A DNA stretch of 64,000 bases, taken from Zeus faber (Eukaryota > Chordata > Actinopteri > Zeiformes > Zeidae). The position numbers and the translations under genes are program-made. Below the pieces are notes generated by a model that had not been told where the DNA came from, did no database searches, and was given only the letters and a program-made list of their open reading frames with translations. The DNA lies in NCBI GenBank assembly GCA_960531495.1, contig OY482865.1, positions 14,077,287 through 14,141,286 of the forward strand, written 5' to 3'. Below are positions 37,794 to 49,654 of this stretch, piece by piece. How positions within the stretch are numbered: the stretch's first letter is position 1; each line of letters begins with the position of its first letter.

Positions 37794-38549
37794 TGGGCAC
37801 CACCAACAACTGTTTGCTTAGTCAGAGAGCATTTGCATACGGAAAAAAATTGCTTGGACTTTAAAATCTAACCGCCGCCAGCTGTCATCTCAAGGTGTGC
37901 GTCTGAGAGTGCGAGTGAGTGGTTGCCAAGTGGGTTTTGTAGATTTAGAATGCATTTTGTTCTAACTATAGAAGAAGTCCATTAACTTTCGGACGCATAT
38001 CTTGCCTTGCAAAAAGCAGGAAGATTCTTCGCTGAACTTCCGTGACCTTCCCCCCGTCTCTCCTACAGCGACAAACGGAGGACAGTGCTGACCGGTTATT
38101 TACCCGTCATTGTCCGCGTTGCGTCCGATCCAATAACTCTGCCAGCTGAACAATGAGCCGGACGGCGCACCTGTCTCAGGGGACCTTTTCCCGTCAAAAT
38201 GGCGATGGCAGTAAAATGATGAATACAGGAGCGGCAGATAATCGGTCAACCTTTCTTCTGTGGTCGTGGTGTCCCATAGTTTAACCTAGAGGCCAGGGAA
38301 ATTCAATCCGCCGTGCAGCATTGAACACTTAGAGCCGTATATAGCCTCAAAATCTTTGTGTGAGTGTAGGATAGTACTGTAGTTCCATCCTCCATCCTCC
38401 CTGCACTTGTGATTAAAACTTTGACTTTATAGATAGGTTCTCAAAAAAAGAAAATGGCAGTCTTTTTCTCCTCCCGCTGATCGCCCACCTTGAAAGATAA
38501 GCTGACTTTTAATAAATTGGCTACAAGGAGGTAGAAAGACAGGGAGAGC

Positions 38550-38551
<2 letters not shown>
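37794..38551 (+). other. iqsec3: iqsec3 intron
   Basis: No exon or element ends were recognised. Confidence 0.5.
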
Positions 38552-38583
<32 letters not shown>

Positions 38584-38789
38584 AGTTAGGTTGAGGCTTA
38601 TTAGTTCCACCAGTTCATATCCACCTAATACCAGTGTTGTATTCCTTGCATCTTAAACAGGGCTTGCTCTGGGGAATACAAGGGTATTACTTTCTTTGAT
38701 CACACACACACACGCACACACACACGCACGCACACACGCACACACGCACACAGGCACACACACACACAATTATGTAGTTTGGATTTCTG

Positions 38790-38841
<52 letters not shown>
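38552..38841. repeat. Cluster of (GA)n, (CA)n and (GT)n microsatellites
   Basis: GA at 38552-38580, CA with ACGC interruptions at 38701-38768, and GT at 38796-38841. The CA and GT tracts are complementary and only about 27 nt apart. Confidence 0.9.
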
Positions 38842-38842
<1 letters not shown>

Positions 38843-38966
38843 TTTGGCAGGTGATTTACCGTGTATAGAACCCGTCCAGCAGAAGGAGAAGGGAGAGGCA
38901 GTGAAAATAAATATATTAACTTAAAAGTTATTTGTCTGCAAAATGTGTATGCCTATGTGTGTGCAT

Positions 38967-39088
<122 letters not shown>

Positions 39089-39217
39089 CTGTGTGTGTAG
39101 ATGGGGCAGCAGGTGGTCTGCATGGAATAAAAAGGGTGGTGGGGGCTTGGGGCGGGAGTAATTGAATGGGAAAGCCATGAGAAAAGTAAGGGATATTAAA
39201 GATAGAGGACCATAGAC

Positions 39218-39300
39218 ATACGTAGAGAGAGAGAGGAATAGAGAGAGAGAGAGGGTGGGGGGGACAGAGAGAGAGAAAGGGAGAAGGAGAGAGAGAGAGC
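39218..39300. repeat. GA-rich tract
   Basis: Interrupted GA/GAGG repeats. Confidence 0.85.
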
Positions 39301-39514
39301 GCATTGGATGAGGTTTTCAGGAGCGTGGCTGGAATAGAAATTATTCCATTATGTTAAGAGTGGAGAGGAGTCAAGGAGTCAAGGACAGTGGCTCTACCCA
39401 GAGCGAGCTGCCAGCGCAATTTTGACAGGGAACCGGTGAAGCCACTGGGGAGGACGGGACACCGAGCCTCAGAGGCAGCGAGGGCCTTTGTGTTCCAGTC
39501 TCTCTCATGTATTA

Positions 39515-39600
39515 CACTGTACATTACATTACATTATATTGGCTTTTATCCAAAAGCGACTTACAATAAGTGCATTTCGTCGGTAGTGCTCAAAGCATCA
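39515..39600 (-). repeat. Fish retroposon 3'-tail fragment, minus strand
   Basis: The block ACATTACATTACATTATATT, then GGCTTTTATCCAAAAGCGAC and TTACAATAAGTGCA, is the reverse complement of the tail type seen at 47-100. It is a common teleost retroposon end. Confidence 0.6.
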
Positions 39601-39883
39601 TTTTTTCGCATCACGGCTGCACCTTCTGTAGGAAGAAGGAACGTTAGTTAACTCGAGAGGATGAGAGGATGGAGAGTAAAGGAGGATATAGGTCCTTATG
39701 AGATAGACAGGTCTGTGCAGGTGGGCAAAATAGTTCTCTCCAACACATATAATTTGTCACAAAACATAATTTATCAGTGGTCTGTGATTCTGTGCGTGTG
39801 TGTGAGCTGCAGCTGTGGAACCATGTCACCTTGTCTATTTAAGACAATAGACACCGCAAGACTAGTCCCATGGCCACTAAGAG

Positions 39884-40377
39884 CAGTGGTTCCCAAACTG
39901 GGGCACCAGACCCCCCATAGACGTTGGGGGTAATGTTTCCATAATAGTCAAATATTGGCTCAAAAATCCCTGTGGGAGTTACTTCAATATATTCTTAAAA
40001 CATCCATGACTACATGTTATACATGTTATTCGTGGCACAGTGGCGCAGTGCATTGCAAGAAGGTCCTGGGTTTCGATTCTCGCCTAGGGGGCTGTCGGCA
40101 CCGTGCTCCGGTGGGTTATCTCCCAAATAGGAGCCTTTCTGTGTGGAGTTTGCATGTTCTCCCCGTACTCATATGGGGTTTCCTCCACCTACCATCAGTA
40201 AGGACCCCCCTCAAAAACATGCACACATCACCATCGTCTGACCAGCGATGGAAACTTAGTACCAGGGCACGTCGACGAATGCTGCCCACTGCTCCTGGCT
40301 GCCTCCCTGGGGGAAGAACAAAGCCAGGATGGATGAAATGCAGAGGCCACATTTCACTGGCCACTACCCAAAAAGCA

Positions 40378-40418
<41 letters not shown>

Positions 40419-40630
40419 GCATGTGTTGTAGTCCGGTGTGTCATGTGAAAAATAAAGATTCTTAATTCTATAATGTATTGTACCCCCTAAAAATCTCTCT
40501 TTCATGAAAATACAACTAATTCTGGCAAAAATGCTCGCTGACCGTCTTATAAGTCTTATAAATAGGGGGTCTCAGACTGAATCAGCCTTCATTTAGGGGG
40601 TCTCTGAGGAGAAAGGATTGGGAACCCCTG
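39884..40630. mobile_element. hAT-like MITE carrying a SINE
   Basis: The left end CAGTGGTTCCCAAACTGGGG at 39884 and right end GGATTGGGAACCCCTG to 40630 form an inverted repeat (14 of the first 15 positions match). This is the terminal type of many fish hAT-like elements. An exact 8-bp target duplication is not visible. No transposase is present. A tRNA-derived SINE lies inside. Confidence 0.7.
40030..40470 (+). mobile_element. tRNA-derived SINE
   Basis: There is a Pol III box A-like TGGCACAGTGG at 40033-40043 and a box B-like GGTTTCGATTC at about 40069-40079. After these comes the conserved teleost SINE block TGTGTGGAGTTTGCATGTTC, TCCCCG (about 40140-40166), then GGTTTCCTCC. The 3' part includes GT/AT repeats (40379-40418) and ends AAAAATAAAGATTCTTAATT. 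It has internal deletions and is nested in the hAT-like MITE. Confidence 0.75.
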
Positions 40631-41904
40631 CTCCAGATATGTTGCTCTAGTGTTCTTTCTCCGCCTCCATATCAAAAATCATATCAATATACTTTGCAAT
40701 ACTCAGAGGAAAGATATTTTCATCATCACAGTTCTCATACCCAACGCCCGATGCCCTTTTCCCCCAATCCTCCGCTCTCCTACCCTACCTGCTGTAAAAA
40801 GATAAAAGCTGTATCAGGAAGAAACAGCCTCTCTGCGGAATCTCACCGTCAATCTCCCTCTCAGCGAAAAAGCCGAGAGGTGCGCCACGCCGCAGCGGCT
40901 CCGTGTCGGAGTAATGAGCAGGGAAGCCGGATCGCTTACCGCGACCGCAGCTCGGGCTTCTGCCCTGCACTGACAAATGCACCGGGCGATAACCCGCCAT
41001 CAATCTATCACTGTTTAGTAGTAAAAAAAAAACTAAAAAAAAACGGAGGATTGGGCTCGACGTGGAGCGCTGACTGGGAGGCGTCGGCGAGAGGGTCTCT
41101 TGAAACGCCCGTCCGTTTCAAATGGATCGGAGCGAAGAAGAGGACATAAAACGAGAAGAGGATATCGACGCGGGTCATATTTACGATGAGCCCAGAGACC
41201 GGAGTCTGCGTGCGTACAAAAGGGGAGTGTGGGCTCTCTTTGCGCGCTTCCGTGTGTATGACTTTGTAAGTCACAAGTGAGGAGGTCAAAACCTCTTTTG
41301 GCAACTTGCAAACACTTCCTGTGTGCGGCGCAGGGTCTTTCAATTCTTTGTTTTTTGTATTTCCCCACCCCGTCCGTCCCTTGCAGAACACTTCTACGGT
41401 AGTCCTGGCATATATTGCGTGTTTGAGATCTCGCCAACAGATTTTTAATGATGTTCAAGTCGGCGACCGCGATGCCCCCCCCCCCCCTTCCCCCCCGTTG
41501 ATTACTGCCACTCATTTCGAAGTGTCACCCCTTCTGTTGTTTGTGTAACAACAATGACCGATATGACTGAACGACCGATAACTGCCAATTTCCACTTGGC
41601 AGAGGGTTCAGGGCGCCACGCTGGCTGATGAACATGTTGAGACTCGCCGCCGACGCACTCTGGGGAGCTGGCAGCGCCGCATCCCTGCACACCACTCAAC
41701 TCCCCTCTTGTCCTTGCTCTCTCCCTTGCTCGCACATCTGCTCCGCCTGGCCCCGGGCCAACCTCCACCCTTCATCCGCCCCGACCCCCCCCCCCCCCCC
41801 TCCGTCGACATGCTAAGCCCATTACCCGTGGTGCACACTTCTCTATTATGTAAAGGTGTCTGGAGAGAAAGAGAGAGCGACAGAGGGTGGGACAGGGGGA
41901 GAGA

Positions 41905-41948
<44 letters not shown>

Positions 41949-43335
41949 TGGATTATTGTCAGATTTACCTCGCCATTACTTTCCCATCCCCTATTTTGGA
42001 TCGCACTATAAATAGTGAAGATATCACTGCCTTGCTCGTAAATAAGTAAATTCCGCTGCATAAAGACCATAAATCTGAAATAGGCAACGGGATGCTGTTT
42101 CTTTTCATTTTGTTGTTTCACTTTGATTCATCAAATTAATAATCTGTTAAGCTTTGTTAAGTATGGAGTGTGGCAGATGAATGTGTGCCCCAATGAACCA
42201 TGAAATTACCCACCACAAACTTTCTGTGTTCATTTGGAGGTGCTTCTTTTTTGCTCTACAAATTCGCATCCCTGTTGAAAATCAGCCGATGAGCACGTCA
42301 CTCCGCGGGTGCCTTTTTAATCTAACAGAGTTCCAAACACTGTTGCCCACAGCGTCTACCCAAGGTGTAGCTTTTATGGAACGTTCCTGAGCATAAACAG
42401 GGATTTAGAGCCGCGTTTCAAATCAGCCATTGTGCTTCCAGGGAACATCCTCTGAGTTTAGCTGTTTGCGGAGCATTTTAGTCGCTGTTAATGAACGTTA
42501 TAATTCTGCCGGAGAATGAATACTGATGAGGCGGCCTGCTCCTCCACCTACACCGGGGCTGCGGCGCACAATAAGCTGCCAGCCCACTGCTTTTCCTCAT
42601 TACCTGCAATGCATCATTTTTATTGTTTGTTTTTATGGCCCTTAATGTTTTCTCTTTGCGGCCATTTACAAAAAAATAAAAAATAAAAATGTAATTGCTG
42701 TGGTTCTGGTGTGAATTAGAGAGTGTGTCGTGCACATTTGTCACTCTCAGCTGCCCATGGGCACTGTGGCAGACGCATGGACCTCAGCGCTGCAGCTAAT
42801 TGTGGTTAAATGTCTCAAACCCTGTAGTTGTTCACAGTAAGAGACATTCACACACACAGAGCACTCTGCTGATATAATAGCTATCATAACGTAATTCTAT
42901 GGAATTAAAGTGGCGATCCGTAAAATTATCTGTGTTGGGTGGAATGCACTCCAGAATTCCCAGAATTCCAACTGCAACTTTTCTTTTTTTTTACAACATC
43001 CAGGGTTTACGCTCTTCTTCGCTTCTAAGGCAGTCATCTTCTTTTCTCTTAAGCTCGGTCTGCTCATTGATTGATTCGTTGTTTTTCTTGGTCACTCGGG
43101 ATGGTGGGGATGTTCTTTTTATATCTGCTGTTCTTTTTTGCGAATGTGAATCATCCATATCAACAGTTTACTGAACACGACTCACAACGCCGGTTTCCCA
43201 AATTCACTGTGGCTGCGGAGAATTAGTGCATTATTGCTGGGAAAGGCGGACCCTGCCACTTACACTTCAATTCTTATGTGACATTCAACCTTTATTTGCC
43301 TCTTCTCTCGAATGTGTCCTTCTTGTGTCCCTCAG
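40631..43335 (+). other. iqsec3: iqsec3 intron, 3' part
   Basis: No further exon was recognised. It contains C-runs at 41477-41487 and 41785-41800, GA repeats at 41898-41948, and CpG-rich DNA at about 40870-40950. Confidence 0.6.
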
Positions 43336-43497
43336 AAACCCAGACAAGGGTCTGCAGTTCCTGATCTCGCGAGGCTTCATACCAGACACGCCGATCGGCG
43401 TGGCCCACTTCCTGCTGCAGAGGAAAGGCCTGAGCCGGCAGATGATCGGGGAGTTCCTCGGAAACAGCAAGAAGCCGTTCAACAGGGACGTCCTGGA
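43336..43497 (+). CDS. iqsec3: iqsec3 exon: start of the Sec7 domain
   Basis: A 162-nt exon with acceptor TGTCCCTCAG|A and donor GA|GTGAGT. Its first base completes the Val codon split with the previous exon, and its last two bases begin an Asp codon (GA|C) completed at 51812. It encodes [20 protein letters not shown], then [20 protein letters not shown], then [14 protein letters not shown]. These are the first helices of a Sec7 ARF-GEF domain. The family's conserved FLL..GLS..MIGE.LG pattern is intact. IQSEC proteins activate ARF6 (and ARF1) by GDP release at the plasma membrane. No frameshift or stop is present. Confidence 0.96.
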
Positions 43498-44592
43498 GTG
43501 AGTAGCAGACTGAAGTTGTTTGAACAGACACTTGAGAGTGAAGAGAAAAGTCGGAAAGAATTTTGATCACACCATGAGTCACCTTGAATACAGATATGAA
43601 CGAATGATATGATATGAACTTTTATTTGAGGTTCTCAAGTCGTAAAATGTCTTAAATTCAAATTCAGTACGTCTCAAATTTTGTTAAAATTTGCCTTTAA
43701 AGATCTTAACTATCTGATCCCTGTAGACACTCTGCTCTTATTACTTTGAGTATAGTAGTATGCACATGGTTTGCACTGGAGGGAAATAGAATCTCCTTTT
43801 TTTTATAAGGTAATTAAATTGACTTTGCAGCATATTTATATGTTTGTAAGTAAATTAATTAGTTGTAATTGAAGTTAGAGCAGAGCCACCACATTGGCAA
43901 TCTTACAGGTTTAATCATAATAATGTAAGAAAAACTTTATCGCCCCCTTTCCCTCTCGGCTTCTGTTTTCATATTCATCGTCAAGATAACATTTTTTACA
44001 GTGACATGATTCGGTGTCTACTCAACTTAAGTATATTGGTCTATAAAGTATATTGAGTATGTTGAACTCCACAAAGTCTGGTATTGCAATATACAGTATA
44101 TCCTTCAGCTATTCCCACTCTCTCCAGTTGCTCGGAGGAGAAATAAATATGCGAGGGCCCGGGTGTTTGTTTCTGTCTGCTCTGGGGTTTTTTGCTTTCA
44201 CCATCTTTTAATTAGATCTACACCACCAACGTAGCTGGGATGTTTTCTTTCTGCATTTGGAGTGTGGGGAAATAAATGTGCGTGTGTGGCATGGGCTAGG
44301 TTATAGTGTGCGGAACTTTACCTGATTCGTAAAGTCGGTGACAACGTTGTAAACTCTGATAGAAAGTATTTTTCCTCCAACTATTTCAATTTGATACATC
44401 TGTACATTTCAATATGATAAAATGCAAAGTCAGCTTTTTGAATCTTAGAAAAATATTATTATTATTTTAATATGATAAAATGTATAATGTTAGGATATCA
44501 GCAATGTTCTATTGGTTGAAAAGATACCACTATGAATTTACACACACACAACAAAAACAATGGACACTGTCCCTACTTGACTGCAATTCCAG
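43498..44592 (+). other. iqsec3: iqsec3 intron, first part
   Basis: AT-rich intron with nothing recognisable in it. Confidence 0.6.
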
Positions 44593-44599
44593 GTGTGTG

Positions 44600-44675
<76 letters not shown>

Positions 44676-44683
44676 TGCGTGTG

Positions 44684-44723
<40 letters not shown>

Positions 44724-44731
44724 TGCGTGTG

Positions 44732-44823
<92 letters not shown>
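44593..44823. repeat. Compound (GT)n microsatellite, 230 nt
   Basis: GT tract with repeated TTGTGCGT interruptions. It contains a higher-order duplication of TTTGTGCGTGTGTGTGCGTG at about 44672 and 44720. Confidence 0.95.
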
Positions 44824-44824
<1 letters not shown>

Positions 44825-45205
44825 CGCATCCATGCTGTGCAATGACATTAACCCAACTGTGCAAAGGATAAACAGTAATTGCCAAAAAGTGTAGTACCAC
44901 TGTACACCTTGTGAGATGGGACAATACATAATATACAGAGTTCAGGATATGTTTTAATATAATAATGAAACAAAAAACAACAAAGAAAGTAAGAGGAGAT
45001 TCACGCAACAAGCACAAAGAAAAGACAAAACAATCTGTAAAGGAGAAATAAACTCAAACATTATGGGTAAGCCTTTACACAAAAAAAAACATCATAATCA
45101 TAATCATATTATTATTACTTCACGTTAAGTCTAGTTTCTAAATTCAGCCCTCAATCACAAAACAGTCTCCAAGTGCTTCACAAGCTTTACATTTCCCAGA
45201 GGCCC

Positions 45206-45390
45206 TGTTCACACCTGGCATTAAAATGCGTCTCAGGTGATTCAAGATTCAAGATTCAAGATTTTTATTTGTCACATACATATACATACTTTCATACATA
45301 TATGCAGTGAAATGTAATTTTAATACGATACGATCACAAGTGGGCAGCTTTAAATGCAAGTGTGACCCATTACATGACCCAAGGAGGAAA
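45206..45390. mobile_element. DNA-transposon fragment split by a LINE/SINE tail
   Basis: GGCCCTGTTCACACCTGGCA and TTAAAATGCGTCTCAGGTGA (45206-45240) read like one arm of a common fish DNA transposon. GATCACAAGTGGGCAGCTTT at about 45331 reads like its continuation. Between them is a (GATTCAA)3 start, TTTTTATTTGTCACATACAT, and a GCAGTGAAATG end, the typical reverse-strand 3' end of a fish retroposon. Family names are from memory. Confidence 0.45.
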
Positions 45391-45541
45391 AATATACAAA
45401 TATTTAAATAATAATAAATACGTAAATAGATAAAATGAGTGGTTTACTGTTTTAAAGAAGATTTTAAAAGAATAAGTAAAAAAGAGGCCTACGTGGTCTG
45501 TGGAGCCCACAGGTCACCAAGGCTCTCCACAGAGGTCAGGG

Positions 45542-45562
45542 ATCAGCACCACGGACAGCGCC
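45542..45562 (+). promoter_or_regulatory. REST/NRSF binding site (RE1), near-consensus
   Basis: The site has left half ATCAGCACC and right half GGACAGCGCC with the canonical AC between them. It matches the classical 21-bp RE1 consensus at 20 of 21 positions; only the first T is A. It is intronic in iqsec3, between the first and second Sec7 exons. REST represses neuronal genes in non-neural cells, and IQSEC3 is neuron-restricted in mammals, so a direct role is likely. Confidence 0.8.
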
Positions 45563-46343
45563 CCTTCAAAAACAGGCAGAAGTTGGGCAGAGTGCTGAGT
45601 GATCAGTACTCGGCCAACTCAATTCATACACATCACTAACCAGTTTTTGTAAAACAGGGAAGTTTCTCACTCAAGAAGGAGAAGAAGGAGTGAGTGACCT
45701 GAGAAGGAAGAATCACTGAAGAATAGAAACTAACTCAACTCATACCAACTCAAGACATGGCGGCTGCACGAGTGGATAAATCGGAACAAGGACTTTCACT
45801 TTGCAATGAAGATATTTTGTTTTCGTTCGGCCCTCACTCCCTCTCCCTCACAGATATTTGTTGCATTTTGGTCGTGTCTGGTGTCGCACAGCTAGAGAGC
45901 CCACAGTGGTTATTTCCACATTGAGCAGGGTAGCGCAATCCGCCTCAACTGGTTCGAGACACGGAGGTATCTGAGTAAACAGGTTACCAGGTCTACACAA
46001 AGGGACCTTAGAAATCAAAGGCGTTCCCCTCGCCTTAACCCCCAACTGGGCAAGAAAAAACATGGAAGACACCTTGAGAAGTGGCCCTTCCAGGGACGAC
46101 CAGGTGACGGATAGTCCATTAATGGTCGGACATCCGATATTTCGCCCCGTCCCTAATAGACCTTGAAGAGGCGGACACACCGGAGCAAACGCATTCCTCT
46201 TCGAATATACCGTCTGGTCTCCGGGTCGGCATTTGGGACGAACTTTGACGGAGGGGAAGAAAAATAACGCTGGGATTTGAAATGCGTCGGAGCTTCACGA
46301 AGCGCAGAAGATAGCAAACCTACACGCATGTAGACCCCCACCT

Positions 46344-46381
<38 letters not shown>

Positions 46382-46959
46382 GATTAAGAACTTCACCCAA
46401 AGTACTTCAAAGCATATTTTCAAAGGGAGTGTTGATCAATGCCTCTATTCCCACTTTTTCTTTCCAACAGTATACCGAAATTACCAGAAGTATGAACTCG
46501 GTGGTTGAGAACAACAGGACAGATGAGACGACGTGTCTCTTTCAAGTGTTTTCTCGAAACGCGTGTTGTCAAATGTATTTGTTGATTCTATTACATATCA
46601 AACACTCTTGAGGTTTTGGTTCTGGGTCATTAGCGCACAATTCTCTTTATTGTCTTTGAAATGCAAAAAGGATTTTCCTATCCTTCCCATTTTTTTTTTC
46701 TTTTTTCCTTCGAAAGTGTAAATACATTGTAAATAAAACCAACCGCCGAGAGTCCAAAATTTCTGTTTTACCACTTTCTGCCAATGGCCAATTGGCTCAA
46801 ATTCACCTTGAAATACAAAGGTATGTTGAATCAAAATTTTGTTTTCAAAAAGTAGATATACAATCCAATATGTTAAATATACTATAATTTAAAAATGATG
46901 AAAATAATAATAAATAAATATAAATAAATCAATCAATAAATCAATAAATCAACAAATGT
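45563..46959 (+). other. iqsec3: iqsec3 intron
   Basis: No exon was recognised. A (CA)14 tract is at 46350-46379. Confidence 0.55.
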
Positions 46960-46971
46960 ATTATTATTATT

Positions 46972-47004
<33 letters not shown>

Positions 47005-47040
47005 TATTATTATTATTATTATTATAATAAATAAATAATT
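46960..47040. repeat. (ATT)n(AAT)n(ATT)n microsatellite
   Basis: Successive ATT, AAT and ATT tracts are complementary to each other and could fold. Confidence 0.9.
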
Positions 47041-47059
47041 TATTAAACAATGATACTGA

Positions 47060-47160
47060 TTATAATAACAATAACCTTTATCTGTATAGCACCTTTCATA
47101 TACAACATGCAACTCAAAATGATTTACATTAATATAAGGCAATCAAATAGTAACAAGTAA
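47060..47160 (-). mobile_element. Truncated L2-type LINE 3' end
   Basis: AACCTTTATCTGTATAGCAC, CTTTCATATACA and CAACTCAAAATGATTTACAT are the reverse complement of an L2-type tail (TGTAAA.CA.TTTGAGTTG...GTGCTATA.A.ATAAAG). It is a short 5'-truncated insertion. Confidence 0.65.
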
Positions 47161-47161
47161 A

Positions 47162-47438
47162 AAAGCAAACACACAAAATACACTTGATCAAAATACTGTA
47201 TGGGAATATTATACAAAATTTTAGTTTTGGGTAATTTTTTTGACCTTGAAAGATCATTATCATTCCTCAGCATTCGGTCTCTTGAATCATTGGTCTTCAA
47301 TTATGAATCTTCATTAAACCTACTCCAAATATTTAATTTGCAAATACCAAGAAAGCACGGTCCTTAAGCCCTCTCAAGGTCAAACAAAGCACTATGGAGC
47401 ACTCTCACTCTCTCTCACTCTTTCTCACTCTCTCTCTC

Positions 47439-47482
<44 letters not shown>

Positions 47483-47789
47483 GACAGTCTCCGACCCCCT
47501 GAGTGCAGCCGACCGGACAGTTTTGACAAAAACAGCGATATGCTTTTAAGTCTGTGACTGTCTGACCTCGCTGTGTAGAATTATTCACACCGTGTGGAAT
47601 CGGTGGGGTATATATTTTTTCCTATATTCCCCAAATGTTCATAGCAGCGGCAGTAGTTACAGTGGGAAGCACATCATAGGAAGTGTGTGCATAGTGTGTG
47701 CACTTAGCATGTGGTCACAGAGGACTGATGGGAAACAGCAGCCTTATTTGAAAATCACTCGTGGATACAACATAAATTTAGCAGAGTGT

Positions 47790-47847
<58 letters not shown>

Positions 47848-48148
47848 TGAGACCTCCCTCTCTCTTTTCTTCTCTTCCGTGCAATCTCTGAGAAAGCCCC
47901 ATTCTCCAGCGACTCACAGAGCATAAATTACCAGGCGTTAAAACGTCCTGGGTCAATTAAGCCAAACTGTGGTTATGGATTTGGGTTCCTAGAAATGTGA
48001 ATCACCGCAGACTAATTTAGTGGTGCGTACGTACGCCTGCTTAAGGAGAGTGATGTGCACTGCTTTCCGTCATCTGGTTGTTTAAAAGATATACTTTCAT
48101 ATTGTCAGAATTTGGCGTGTTCGCCTGTGTGTGCGTGCGTGTGTGTGT

Positions 48149-48199
<51 letters not shown>

Positions 48200-49650
48200 C
48201 GTGCGCGTGGCTCAGGTGCTTTCCCTGCTGACATGGTATCAATGAGGAGTGACAGGCGTAAAGCAGCAGAGTGCTGCAGGAGAGGAAGTGCACACGCCAG
48301 TAGATGGAATAAAATTTAATAAAGGTTTGGTCAAACTCGCTTTACCTTTATGATATTGATTGCGCTACGCCGGCTCTAAGCCTCGCAGATAACAGAAAAA
48401 AAAAAACAACTTTAAATCAATCCACACAGACCGACGCGCATATGTTAAAAAAAATAATCCTAAAAGCTTTTTGACGTCAAAAATGTCTGATTGGACGATA
48501 ATAAATGTTGTGAATACGTCCCACCGGAGACACTCTGAAAGGTTGTTGCAGTTGCATGAAGGGCATGGGTATGGGGTTTTAATTTTTTTTTTTTTAAGTA
48601 GACATTTTAATACAAAGAAACTGGTTTTGGATATATTCTAAATTCTAAATATAGCTGCTGCCAATTTAAGAGCGGAAACTTTTAAATGCGTTCTGGATAC
48701 TAAGCACGACAAGCAGAGCAGCTTGTTGCAGGATATTCACTGAGTCATACCGCCTAGGAAGATCAACCACCATTTTTAAATAGTCGGTTCCATGCTACGT
48801 GTAAACCTTTTGCATCCTTTTGCATAAACCGTGTATTAGAAATAAGTCAGAAATGAGGAAAAGTATTGTCTCTAAAATCTGTTCAGAAACTTACATTTTG
48901 TTTCCTAGATTACTTCTAAAGACTGATAACATAGAGCTTGTTACTCTGATAGACATATTGGCACACAGTAATACGAGTACACAGCGTTATTCCTTTTTCT
49001 ATACCTTTCCTCTCTAACTTTAATGCCCTTAATATAGTTATCGAGCAGCAGTAATTCTTAGAGCTCGGTTAGTTCTGCCGTTAATGCAGTCGATCCGTCT
49101 AATCATTCCTCAACGATCTACTACAACCGAGCAGCGATGTTGGATGGGTGGAGACGCTGCCCTCATAAAGAAGCCATTGATCTGTTAGCACAAAGAATTC
49201 AACAAAAAAAACACCTGAAATCCTTCATCTGTAAAGTCATTTCCAACTTAATCACAAATGCCGTTTCAACTGAAACCGCAGACATCGACGCAATTAATGG
49301 TTTTCTTCGCGCCCCCACCCCCCTGCCGGTTTCATGGATACTTTCTTCTGTTCCTTCATTTTTCTTTTCTTGGTCAAACCGAAAACTTTCCGGATTTTTT
49401 TTGTTGTATATTAAGACAGAAAAAGCAAACAAACAAGAAGCGGCAGGATGACACTCTGAGACTCTCAGCCTCCTTTGATATTTTCCCTGGAAAGCGTTGT
49501 TCCTCTAATTGGCGTCGGTGCTGCGGTCCTTGCTTATTAAGCATCACATTTTTATTTATTTTTCTAACGCTGAGGTCTCTTGAGAGCAGTGAAAGCGCAC
49601 CCGCCAGGCCAAGTTTGCGAGACTTCAATTCCTGCAGTTGTAAATCAGCA
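47162..49650 (+). other. iqsec3: iqsec3 intron with microsatellites
   Basis: Contains (CT)n at 47399-47477, (GT)n at 47787-47846 and interrupted (GT)n at 48121-48210. No exon or element ends were recognised. Confidence 0.6.
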
Positions 49651-49654
49651 TGGG

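Noticed and set aside
40033..40104. Free-standing tRNA gene
   Set aside because: A and B boxes are present, but the body does not fold as a tRNA and is followed by SINE sequence; it is the head of a SINE.
44480..45017. Long frames of Cys-Val or His-Thr repeats on both strands
   Set aside because: They are translations of a GT/CA microsatellite. The same applies to all VCVC, HTHT, SLSL and ERER frames in the window.
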